Source of the DNA: Thiofaba sp039822285
GTDB taxonomy: Bacteria > Pseudomonadota > Gammaproteobacteria > Halothiobacillales > Halothiobacillaceae
Reading direction: 5' to 3'
Assembly (NCBI RefSeq): GCF_039822285.1
Contig: NZ_JBAJEY010000002.1
Coordinates: 62,001-126,000 of the forward strand
Length of the DNA: 64,000 nucleotides
Positions 43,201-52,200 of the stretch are shown piece after piece (position 1 is the stretch's first letter; each line of letters opens with the position of its first letter). Made by a program: the position numbers and the translations under genes. The notes under the pieces are model-generated. The model did not search any database. It had not been told where the DNA came from and saw only the letters and a program-made list of their open reading frames with translations.

Positions 43201-43440
43201 AACCGGCCAAGGAGGGCCGGTTCAGCTTTGCCGCGGCAGGATGCCGCGTCAAAGCGACCCCCTTGAACGGCCTGGCAGCACGGGAACCCGAAGGGCGGCC
43301 TTGCGGGTGCGCGTTTCTTTCCCCGATTTCTTTGCGCGAACAAAGAAATCGGGTCGCCCGCCTTAACGAGCGACTCTAACGAAGTTCAAAGCGTTGAGGC
43401 GGGCGAAATCAGACCTTCAACGGCCGGTTAAACAGTTTTC
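43201..43440. repeat. Multi-hairpin intergenic repeat of about 240 bp
   Basis: Successive dyads: AACCGGCC/GGCCGGTT (43201-43222), a nested GCTTTG..CAAAGC hairpin (about 43225-43254), CCCGATTTCTTTG with its exact complement (43322-43353, 13-bp arms) and TCGCCCGCCTTAACG pairing with 43392-43406 at 14 of 15 positions. No ORF is supported. The GTGCGCGTTTCTTT..TTTCTTTG region resembles intergenic repeats widespread in gammaproteobacteria; this is from memory, not a search. Confidence 0.6.
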
Positions 43441-43555
43441 AACTCAGGGTTGGCGGCATGGTTTCGTCCGCCTCAAGCGGCCCTCCATGGCCCCACGACT
43501 GCCACCTGCCTAACCCCGTCACGCCGCGACCAAAAGGTGATTGCCCTCACCCCCG

Positions 43556-43584
43556 GCCCCTCTCCCGCGAGCGGGAGAGGGGGG
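43556..43584. repeat. GC palindrome (CCCTCTCCC family) before tamB 3' end
   Basis: GCCCCTCTCCCGC and its complement with a GAG loop lie 30 bp downstream of the tamB stop. It could also serve as a transcript end stabiliser. Confidence 0.55.
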
Positions 43585-43613
43585 CAGAAAGCCTTCCTTT
43601 CCCGCGCCTCCTC

Positions 43614-46600
43614 TCAACGCTCGACACTGTAAAACACATCCACCCCCGCCTTCACCCCGCTTTGAACCTGCACATAGAGATGCCGGGTCAGTTCATAGCG
43701 CAGAACGAAGGTTTGCAACCCCGCCTCCAGGCCCTGCGCGTAGCGCAAGTAGAGGCGCGGGGTGAGGTAGCGCCCCAGCACCAGGCTGAGTTCTCGGGTC
43801 CCCACGTCGCTCTCGATCGCCGCCTCCTCCAGGCCGAAGGCCTGGCCGATCCTTCCGGCAAGCATGTCGCCGCCGGCAAACCCTGCCGCGCGTGCGGCCT
43901 GCACCATGAGCGCGGCATCGCCGCTGCTGCCCTGCTGCAACGGCCGGCCGGTGACCAGGTAGGAGAGCACTTCGGCCTGCTCCATGGCCGGGACGGAGAA
44001 GAGGGCCAGCTCGGGACGGCTGGCACGTCCGGCGATGCGCACACCGGCGATGGTGCCGTCCAGGATGCCGCGGCGCACGGCACGGATGTCCAGCGCCGGA
44101 TCGTCGAGCGGCGTGTCGGCGAAGATCAGTCGGCCCTGCTCGATCGCGAGGTCCTGGCCGTAGGCCTTGTAACGCCCGTCCATGATGGTCAGCTCCCCCC
44201 GGCCGACGGGACCGGGTAGGCCGGGACGGTCGATGACCTCCAGGCGGCCGGTGACGCGGCCGGTGAAACCCTTGCCGCGCACCCGCACCTTCTCGCCCAG
44301 GAGCAACTCGATGCGGGTATGCAGGACGTGAGGGCGTGCGGCCTGCGCCTCGCCGACGACGCGCACATCGGGCGAGAGACGCGCCGCGGCGGGCGTCTCC
44401 CCCCCCAGGTCGAACAGGGCCTCCGGCACCTCAACCCGCCCGGCAACAAGGGTCTCGCCCGGACGCAGGGCGATCTTCAGGTCCGGCGAGGCCTGCACGC
44501 TGGCCGAGGGGAGGCGCAAGGCCGTGAGATTGTCGCCCTTCAAGCCCAACTCGGCGCGCCAATCCGGCAAGCCGGCGAGGTCGACCCGGCCGTCCAGGCG
44601 CAGGCGCCCACTGCCCAGACGGGCACCACCCTGCAGGATCAGGTACGGGCCGGGACCGGCGTGGACGACCACCTCGCCCTCCTCGACACGGATGCCGAGG
44701 TCGGGCAGCACGACGCTCGCCTCCGAAACCTGCGCACCGCCGAACAGACTGGGCTGGCCGAGGGTTCCGGCGAGCTGGAGGCGCCCCGCCAGCACACCCT
44801 GCGGCTCGCGCAGGGCGGGGAGGAGGGCGGCGAGCATGAGCGGCTCGCGGTAATGGAGCTCGACTACCCCGTCCAACCGCTGCCCCGGGGGCCAGCCGTC
44901 CTCAATGCGGTGTCCCGGCAGGGCCAGGCGCGCCTCGAGGCGGTTGGAGGCATCCCGGCGCAGCACGACCGCAAGGCGGCTGTCGCCCCCCCCGAGGCGG
45001 GCCTCCATGCGCGCCACCTCCAGCGGCACGTCCAGCCACTCGCCGCGCCGGCTTCCGGGCACATGAACCACGGCCCGCTCGGCCCCAAGGCGGACGGTCA
45101 CCGTGAGCGGCCCCTTCGACGCGGCCTCGAGCACGGCCTCGCCCGCAAGCCCGCCGGAGAGACGCAGGCGCTGCCGCGCCAGCCAAGGGTCGGCCCGGGC
45201 GAGGTCGAAACCGGCCAGCTCCACCCTCGCCGTGCCCCGCTGCCCTGCGGACCACGCGCCTTCCATGCACAGGCTGGCCTCCCCTTCGCCCCAGCACCAG
45301 CGTGGCAGCTCGACAGCGCGCGGCCCCACGACCCATTCCGTCGGTGCGACGGTGCGCCAATCCCCCAGCGGCGTGCGGCTCACCCGTCCCTCGGTCAGAC
45401 GCAGGCGCTCCTGCGCCCCGTCCCAGCGCCCCGTCCCGGCCAGCCACAGCGCGGCCCCCGCCCGCCCCTGCGACAGTTCAAGCCTCAGGTCATGCGCCGC
45501 CGGCTGCCCCTCCAGCGTGAGGCGGGCGGACGCAAGCCGCACCGCCCCCGCATGGCTGACCTGTTCGGCCGCGAGCACCAGTGCCAGCGGTGCCCCGGGT
45601 TCCAGCCCGCCCCCGGCCCGCAGGCTCAGACTGGCGATGCGCCAATCCTGCCAGCCCAGCTGCTGCCCCACGAACGCCCCCTGAAGGCGCGGCGCCCGAG
45701 GCGTGCCCACCACCCGGGCCTGGCCGCGCAACGCACCCACCGCCCCCGGCAGCAGCTCGGCGAGGTCGGGGGTATCCATGACGAGGTCAAGGTCGAGGGC
45801 CTCACCCAGCACGCCATGGGCCTCGACCCGGCTGCGGCCGGAGCGCAGGTCGAGCTGCTCAAGCGCCAGCCTCGCACCGTCGAGCTGGCCGCGCAGGCGG
45901 GCCTCGACGGGGTAGCCTCGAAGCTCACCGTGCAGGCGTTCGACCTCGAGGCGGGCCACGGGTCGGCCATCCCGCAGCGCCCCAACGCTCTGGGCAACGG
46001 CCGACAGCCGGCCCGGCCAGGCAGGCAGCAGCACCTCGGGCCGCAGATCGCGGGCGATAAGATCGACCTGCCAGCGCACCTCGGGCGCCCAGTGCGCCTC
46101 ACCCCTCGCCTCAAGCACCCCTTCCATGGCGCGCGCGGTCAGCTCGTCGAAGGCCAGGTGGGCGAGATCCCCCGAGCCCCGGAGCGCGATCACGGCGGCG
46201 GGTTGCCCCGGCGCGGCCAACTGCGCCTCCCCGGCGACGCGGTAGTCGGTGGGGGAGCCCCGCCACTCCAGTATTCCTCGGGACGATTCGAGCGCCGCCG
46301 GGCCGACCAGCGGCCAAGCGAGGTTCTGCCAATTCAGGCGGACCTCGCCGCGCAGCCCCACGGAAGGGAGGAGGCCCGCCCCCGGGCCGACATCAACGCC
46401 CGTCGCGGCGTGGGCACCGCTCCCACCTGCCGAACCGAGGGGCTTCTCCGACATCCCAACCCAGTCGATTCTCCCCTCGCCATGCAGCCTGCGCTCCCCC
46501 TGGTGCAGTTCGAGTTGGCTGACCTGTGCCCCCTGCAGATCGCCCGCGGCCGCAAGGTGCACCGCCCAGGCCCCGAGCTCAGGCAGCCCCTCCAGCAGCG

Positions 46601-47372
46601 CATTGAACACCACCTCGTCGGCATCCAGCGTGGCGTGCCACGGCAGCCCCGCGGTCAGCGGCTCCATCCCCCCTGTCAGCCGGGCGGTCAGGGGTTGGGT
46701 CAGCCGCTGCTCGAAGCTGATCTGGCGCAGCGTGCCCCCGAGCCGCCCCTCCCCCTCCAGCGGCGCCTTCAGCCCCGCCAAGGTCGCCTTCCAGCGCAGG
46801 GTCAGGGCGCCGGCATCGTCGGGGTTCAGTCCCCAGTGGCCCGCCGCCTCGAGCGTGGCCCAGGGGGTGTCCAGGGCAAAGTGCGCAAGGCGCATCTGGC
46901 CGTCGGCCAGCTGCACACCGGCCTCAAGACGGCGAATGATCTGGAACGCGTCCTCGCCCTGGTGCAGGGCCAGATCCTCGATCTGCAGCCGATCGAGCTG
47001 CACGTCCACCGGCAGGGCCCACCCGCTGGAGCGTTGGGTCGGCACATCGGAAGGCCCGCTGGGCGGCAGGGTCATGCGGATGCCCGAGACCGCAAGTGTG
47101 CTCACGTGCAACCGCCCGTACAGCAAGGCCCCCGGATGCCAGTCGAGCGTGAGATGGTCGACCGCAAGATCCAGCCCCGGCAGGCGCAGCGCGGCGCCTT
47201 TCACCTCGAGACGGCCGAGCACCCGCCCCTCCACCGCCTCGGCCGTCAGCCAGCCGCGCGCCTCAAGCTGCGCGGCGATGAAGCGGAGCCCATCGCTGCT
47301 TCCCAGCAGCCAGCCGCCCGCACCCAAGACGAGGATCAGGGCGAAAAGGGCCAGCCACGCCAGGCGCCTCAC
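43614..47372 (-). CDS. tamB: Translocation and assembly module subunit TamB
   Basis: 1,252 residues from GTG 47372 (GTGA overlap with the tamA stop). N-terminal membrane anchor (about 3-22, LAWLALFALILVLGAGGWLLG), a long beta-helical AsmA/TamB-like body, and the C-terminal DUF490 domain with RAVRRGILDGTIAGVRIAGRASRPELALFS and the terminal FYSVER strand. TamB spans the periplasm and works with TamA in outer-membrane biogenesis and phospholipid transport. An upstream extension of the frame reads antisense to tamA and was rejected. Confidence 0.93.
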   Translation of the reverse strand: MRRLAWLALFALILVLGAGGWLLGSSDGLRFIAAQLEARGWLTAEAVEGRVLGRLEVKGAALRLPGLDLAVDHLTLDWHPGALLYGRLHVSTLAVSGIRMTLPPSGPSDVPTQRSSGWALPVDVQLDRLQIEDLALHQGEDAFQIIRRLEAGVQLADGQMRLAHFALDTPWATLEAAGHWGLNPDDAGALTLRWKATLAGLKAPLEGEGRLGGTLRQISFEQRLTQPLTARLTGGMEPLTAGLPWHATLDADEVVFNALLEGLPELGAWAVHLAAAGDLQGAQVSQLELHQGERRLHGEGRIDWVGMSEKPLGSAGGSGAHAATGVDVGPGAGLLPSVGLRGEVRLNWQNLAWPLVGPAALESSRGILEWRGSPTDYRVAGEAQLAAPGQPAAVIALRGSGDLAHLAFDELTARAMEGVLEARGEAHWAPEVRWQVDLIARDLRPEVLLPAWPGRLSAVAQSVGALRDGRPVARLEVERLHGELRGYPVEARLRGQLDGARLALEQLDLRSGRSRVEAHGVLGEALDLDLVMDTPDLAELLPGAVGALRGQARVVGTPRAPRLQGAFVGQQLGWQDWRIASLSLRAGGGLEPGAPLALVLAAEQVSHAGAVRLASARLTLEGQPAAHDLRLELSQGRAGAALWLAGTGRWDGAQERLRLTEGRVSRTPLGDWRTVAPTEWVVGPRAVELPRWCWGEGEASLCMEGAWSAGQRGTARVELAGFDLARADPWLARQRLRLSGGLAGEAVLEAASKGPLTVTVRLGAERAVVHVPGSRRGEWLDVPLEVARMEARLGGGDSRLAVVLRRDASNRLEARLALPGHRIEDGWPPGQRLDGVVELHYREPLMLAALLPALREPQGVLAGRLQLAGTLGQPSLFGGAQVSEASVVLPDLGIRVEEGEVVVHAGPGPYLILQGGARLGSGRLRLDGRVDLAGLPDWRAELGLKGDNLTALRLPSASVQASPDLKIALRPGETLVAGRVEVPEALFDLGGETPAAARLSPDVRVVGEAQAARPHVLHTRIELLLGEKVRVRGKGFTGRVTGRLEVIDRPGLPGPVGRGELTIMDGRYKAYGQDLAIEQGRLIFADTPLDDPALDIRAVRRGILDGTIAGVRIAGRASRPELALFSVPAMEQAEVLSYLVTGRPLQQGSSGDAALMVQAARAAGFAGGDMLAGRIGQAFGLEEAAIESDVGTRELSLVLGRYLTPRLYLRYAQGLEAGLQTFVLRYELTRHLYVQVQSGVKAGVDVFYSVER

Positions 47373-49150
47373 AGCTCCACCCCCAGGGTGAAATGGATGC
47401 GGAAGGCATCGGTCGGGTTGTCCACCCCGTGCGCCACGTCCAGGCCCACCAGCCCTACCGGCGAGCGCCAGCGCAGGCCCAGTCCCAAGCCGGTCTTGAG
47501 CTCGATTCGGCTGCCGTTGAAGGCATTGCCCGCATCGACGAACAGGGCCACCCCCCAGGGGTCGAGGAACATCCAGTCGTACTCGGCGCTGAGCACCACC
47601 AGGTGCCGGCCGCCCACCACCTTGCCCTCCTCGTTGACCGGGCCGAGCGACTTGTAACCATAACCGCGCACGCTCAAATCGCCGCCGGCGAAGTAGCGCA
47701 GCGAGATCGGCACCTTGTCGAAATCGTCGGCCCAGCTTGCGCCAAGGCTTGCGCGCAGCAGCCATTGGTCGTGCTGGCGCTGCGGGAGGGTCAGGCTTGC
47801 ATCCGCACGCGTCTGCACAAGCGAGGTGTCGGACAGCAGGGCATCGAGCGCGCCGCGCGTCTCCAGATCCAGCCGCCAGCCGCCCCCCCGCGCATCGCGC
47901 GGGGGACGGTAGCCCAGCCGGAGGGCGGGGACCAACATCCGCGAGCGGACCTCGGGCTCGCCCTCCACCCGGTAGTTCTCCGTCAGCCAGCCGAGACTGA
48001 CCTGGCGGCGCCAGAAGCCCTGCACGTCATTGGCGCCCCCCCTCAGCTGGAGGGTCTCGGTCTCGATGTCCGCCACCACCTCGCGGGTGTAATTGACCGC
48101 CGCGCCGAGATAGTCGGTGCGGGGGCTGCGCCCGGAGGTCAGCCAGGGGCGACGGTATTCCACCTCGGCCTGGGTATCGATCAGGGAGGCGCGCAGGCGG
48201 CCGAACAGACGATCGCCACGGGCGTTGAGATAGCGGCGCTCGACCTCGACCGAACCGCGCGGGCCGGTGTCGGTGCCAAGGCCTGCGCCGAAGCTGTAGC
48301 GCGTGCGCGGCCGCGCGGCGAGGCGCACCCCGACATCCACGACATGACGGGCCGGGTCCGAAGTGGGACTGACGTCGACCACGGTGAAATAGCCCGTGTC
48401 CGACAGACTGCGGTGCAGCTCCAGCAGGCGGGCGAGGCGGTAGGGGTCGCCCTCCTTCCAGGGGCGGAAGCCCTCGAGCAAGTCCGCATCAAAGCGCTGC
48501 GCCCCCTCCTGGGTGAAGGTGGTGGCACCGAAGGCATAGGTCTCGCCGCTGTCCATGCTCAGGGCGACGTCCGCCGTGCCAGCCTCCGGATCAACGATGA
48601 TCTCATGGCGGATGAAGCGTGCATCGAGGTAGCCGCGCTCGCGCGCGAGCTTGAGCCAGTCGGCCTTGAACTCCTCGTAAGGGACATGCACCAGCGGGCC
48701 GTTGGGCACGAGGGGGAACTGTTTCGCGCGGGCGGTCAGAGGCTGATCCTCTTTGCCGGGACCGACCAGGTCCACCCGCACAGCGCGTATCCATACCACG
48801 GGGCCGGGCTTGAACCGGAGCACCATCCGCCAACCCGGCGCCTGATCCTGCACATCGACGGCCACCTCAGCGCGGTAGAAGCCCGAAGCCCGCATGGCAT
48901 CCAGGGCCTCCTCCTCGGCGCGCCGCGCGAGGTGGTCGACCAGCAGGTCGTCGAGATAAACGCTGCTCTTCTGCCGCTCGGCGGAGAGGGCGCCGCGCAC
49001 GCCAGGCTGGAGGTAGTCGGGCAAGCCCTCGAGCACCACCTCGATCCGCTGCGATGCCTGCTCTGACGCCGGTGCCTCCAGTCCCGCCGTTTCCTCGGCC
49101 CGGGCCAGAAGGGGCGCGAGCAGCAGCCACAGGATCAGGGCGCGTTTCAA
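47369..49150 (-). CDS. tamA: Outer membrane assembly module protein TamA
   Basis: 593 residues. Signal peptide (about 1-18, ending ARA), three POTRA-like repeats (about 35-270) and a C-terminal Omp85 16-strand barrel carrying YFAGGDLSVRGYGYKSLGP near residue 490, the conserved VRGY loop motif. TamA is the outer-membrane partner of TamB. It precedes tamB with a 4-nt overlap, the classical tamAB order. Length matches the family (E. coli 577). Confidence 0.94.
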   Translation of the reverse strand: MKRALILWLLLAPLLARAEETAGLEAPASEQASQRIEVVLEGLPDYLQPGVRGALSAERQKSSVYLDDLLVDHLARRAEEEALDAMRASGFYRAEVAVDVQDQAPGWRMVLRFKPGPVVWIRAVRVDLVGPGKEDQPLTARAKQFPLVPNGPLVHVPYEEFKADWLKLARERGYLDARFIRHEIIVDPEAGTADVALSMDSGETYAFGATTFTQEGAQRFDADLLEGFRPWKEGDPYRLARLLELHRSLSDTGYFTVVDVSPTSDPARHVVDVGVRLAARPRTRYSFGAGLGTDTGPRGSVEVERRYLNARGDRLFGRLRASLIDTQAEVEYRRPWLTSGRSPRTDYLGAAVNYTREVVADIETETLQLRGGANDVQGFWRRQVSLGWLTENYRVEGEPEVRSRMLVPALRLGYRPPRDARGGGWRLDLETRGALDALLSDTSLVQTRADASLTLPQRQHDQWLLRASLGASWADDFDKVPISLRYFAGGDLSVRGYGYKSLGPVNEEGKVVGGRHLVVLSAEYDWMFLDPWGVALFVDAGNAFNGSRIELKTGLGLGLRWRSPVGLVGLDVAHGVDNPTDAFRIHFTLGVEL

Positions 49151-49243
49151 ATGGACTTCATCCTCCCTTTTCAGAGGGTTTCAAGAGGGCTGTCCTGCCC
49201 TTCTGAAACTCGCCTCGCACGTCCAGGCTGTTTCAAAGAGTTT

Positions 49244-52200
49244 TTAACAGCCTGTTTTCTCGAGGGCATCCAGCATCTTGTCCACCCTCCCCGGCGACAC
49301 CGGGGCGGCAGTCTTGATCTCCTGGGCGAAGAGCTGCAGGCGCAGCTCCTCAAGCATGAAATCGAGGTTAGCACGCGCCTCGGCAGGGAGCGTCCCGCGC
49401 CCCACAAGGCGCGCGGCGCGGGCAAGCAGCGGCTCGAGCTGGGCGCGGCCCTGGCGGTCGCGCTCCGGGTTCTGGTCCAGCCGCTCCAGCCGGCGGGTCA
49501 TGGCCTTGAGGTAGGCGGGCAGGCGTCGCCAGATCACATCCGGCGTGTCGAGGATGAAGTGACGGGCGAACAGGTGGTCGAGCTGGGCCTGGATGTCGCG
49601 CGCAGGCTCGACCCAGGACAGGGGGATCCTGCCGGTGAGCCTCTGGCGCAGGGTCTGCTGCTCGCGCAAAAGGCCGCGCAGGGCCTCGAGCAGCTTGAGC
49701 CCCTCGGCATACAGGCGCGGGCGGCAGGCGGACACCTTGGCCTCGAAGCCCGCCGGGTCGGACGGCCATCCGCCCTCCAGGAACACGGTGCGAGCCACAC
49801 GCCAGACCACCTCGTCCTGCAGCTCAAGACAGGGGGCCTCGCTGCCCTTCACCCCCGGCAGGGCGGAGTACAGGAGACAGAGGGCGTTGTCGCGCGCCAC
49901 CTCGCGCCGGAGCGCCTTCACCTCCTCGCGCGCGGCGAGCAGGAACAGCCGGGTGAGGCCGCGGGCGGTGGCCTCGCGCGCAGCCTCCGGGGTATCCAAG
50001 GGCGCGAGCGTCACGCTCTCGCCGGCATCGATCAGCGCGGGGTAGACCGTGGTCGAGCCGCCCTTGGTGTCGATGACCGTGACCTCGGGCAGTTCGCCAA
50101 AATCCCAGGTCGTCAGCCCCGATCGAGCCTCGAAGCGCTTGACGAAGGCCCGCTTGGCCGCCTGCCCAAGGTCTTGCTGCATCGTGGCAAGGTCACGTCC
50201 GCTGCCGCGCACCTCGCCCGCATCATCGACCAGCTCCACCCGCAGACGCAGGTGCGGCTCGATCTCGGCCAGCGGCCAGTCGTTGGGCTCGACCTGCGCG
50301 CCCAGCATGCGCCGCGCCTCGTCCGACAGGCGCTCGGGCAGGCGGCCGGGCGGCGGCCAGCGGTCGAGGCCGCCGGTAAGCCGCTCGACCAGGGCGCGCG
50401 CCACATCCGGGGCCGGCACCAGCTGGCGCCGCAGGTGCTTGGGCAAGGCGCGGATGAGGGCCTCGACCTTCTCCGGCAAAAGCCCCGGCACCAGCCATTC
50501 CGCGGCCCGCGCATCCAGCCGGTTGAGCTCGGCCAGCGGTACGGTCGCGGTCACGCCGTCGTCCTCGGCCCCCGGCTCGAAGTGGTACCTAAGCGGCACC
50601 TCGATCTCGCCCAGGCGCAGATGGTCCGGCAGGCGGCCGCCCTGCGCCGCCTCCGCCTCATGGCGCATCAGCGCCTCGCGGGTGAGGCGCAGGCGGGCAT
50701 CCAGGGTCTTGTCCCTGCGCAGCGCGGCGGCCAGGGTGGGGCCGTCCACCACCTCGGGCGGCAGTGCGCGCTCGAAGAAGGCACACAGGGTCTCCTCGTC
50801 CACCAGGATGTCCGGCCGCCGGGCCTTGGCTTCGAGGGCGCGGATCTCGGCGATCAGGGCGGCGTTGTGGTGGACGAAGGGGGCGCGTTGCCAGGGGTGT
50901 TGGCGTGCTTCGGGCGTGGGTTGCCCCCTCTCCCCCCACCCCTCCCCCCGCGGGGGGGAGGGGAGATGGCCGCGTGGAGGGCGGGGGGGAGAGGGTGACT
51001 GCAGCGCCTGATGGATGGTCTCCAGCACCCCCTCGGGGTTCTGCATCACCTCGTTGTTCCAGAACCGCAGCACGCGGAAGCCCTGGGCCTCCAACCAGGC
51101 ATTGCGCTGCTGGTCATAGGCTTCGGCCTCGGTGTGCTGGCCGCCGTCCAACTCGATGACCAGCCGCTTTTCCAGACAGACGAAGTCCACCACGTAGGGG
51201 CCGAGGGGATGCTGGCGGCGGAATTTGGTCCCTTCGAAGCGGTGGGCGCGGAGTTGTTGCCAGAGCTTTTGTTCGGCGTCCGTCGAGTTCTTGCGCAAGC
51301 TGCGGGCGAAGTCGCGCGGAGAAAGCCGCCCCCTCTCCCCCGGCCCCTCCCCCCCAAGGGGGGAGGGGCGCGTTCCCCTCCCCCCTTGGGGGGGAGGGGC
51401 TAGGGGAGAGGGGGTATCCCACGCCGAGCAAGACTCCAACGCCTGCACCACCCCCTCCCGAATAAAGATCCTCCGCGCCTCCGCAGGGTCGATGGCTGCG
51501 TAGTTCACCGAACGACGCACGACCACCGGCAGGCCGTACAGGCTCAAGGTCTCAAAGGCCGCCACGCGCCCGGACTCCGGCTGGTAGTGCGGCTCGCTCA
51601 CCTCACGGGTGAGCAGGTGGCGGGCCAGGGGCTCGATCCAGCGCGGGTTGATCGCCGCGTTCATCGCTGCCCACAGACGGGTGGTTTCCAGCCACTGGGC
51701 AGACATCAGCCACCTCGGCGGCTGCTTGGCGAGTGCTGAGGATGGATGGATGGCAAGCCTGCGCCCCTTCACCCCCCGAAAGCTTACAGGCTCGGGGCGC
51801 TTGCCCTTGGCGGGGGTGGTTTTGCGCTCATCCTCCTCGCGCAGGGCGAGGTGGCCCAACAGTCCGGTCAGCAGGGCGCGGTGAATGGCATCCTCCGGCG
51901 CCTCTTTCTCGTTCTCCCTCACCCCCTCCTCATGGAACAGGCCGCGCAGCTCCTGGTGCAACGCGCGCCACTCGCGCATGCGCACATAGGAGAGGAAGTG
52001 CTGCTCGCATAGCCCGCGCAGCTTGGCCTGCGAGAGGTGGCGGGCCTGTTCCTCGTACCAGCGCCAGAGGTTGAGCAGGGTGAGGAAGTCCGACTGCGCA
52101 TGCCGCCACGCCGCATGCGCCTGGTCGGCGGCCTGGGCCTTGTCGGCGGGCCGTTCGCGCGGGTCCTGGATGGACAGGGCACTGACGATGACGAGCATTT

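Noticed and set aside
43458..44219. Plus-strand ORF covering the repeat region and tamB end
   Set aside because: Runs through palindromes and antisense to tamB; no ribosome-binding site or domain.
44319..47657. 1,112-codon plus-strand ORF
   Set aside because: Antisense to tamB; low-complexity Arg/Gln/Pro-rich translation.
51331..51415. Possible CRISPR-like repeats
   Set aside because: Two adjacent GC palindromes without regular spacers; they belong to the dispersed REP-like family.
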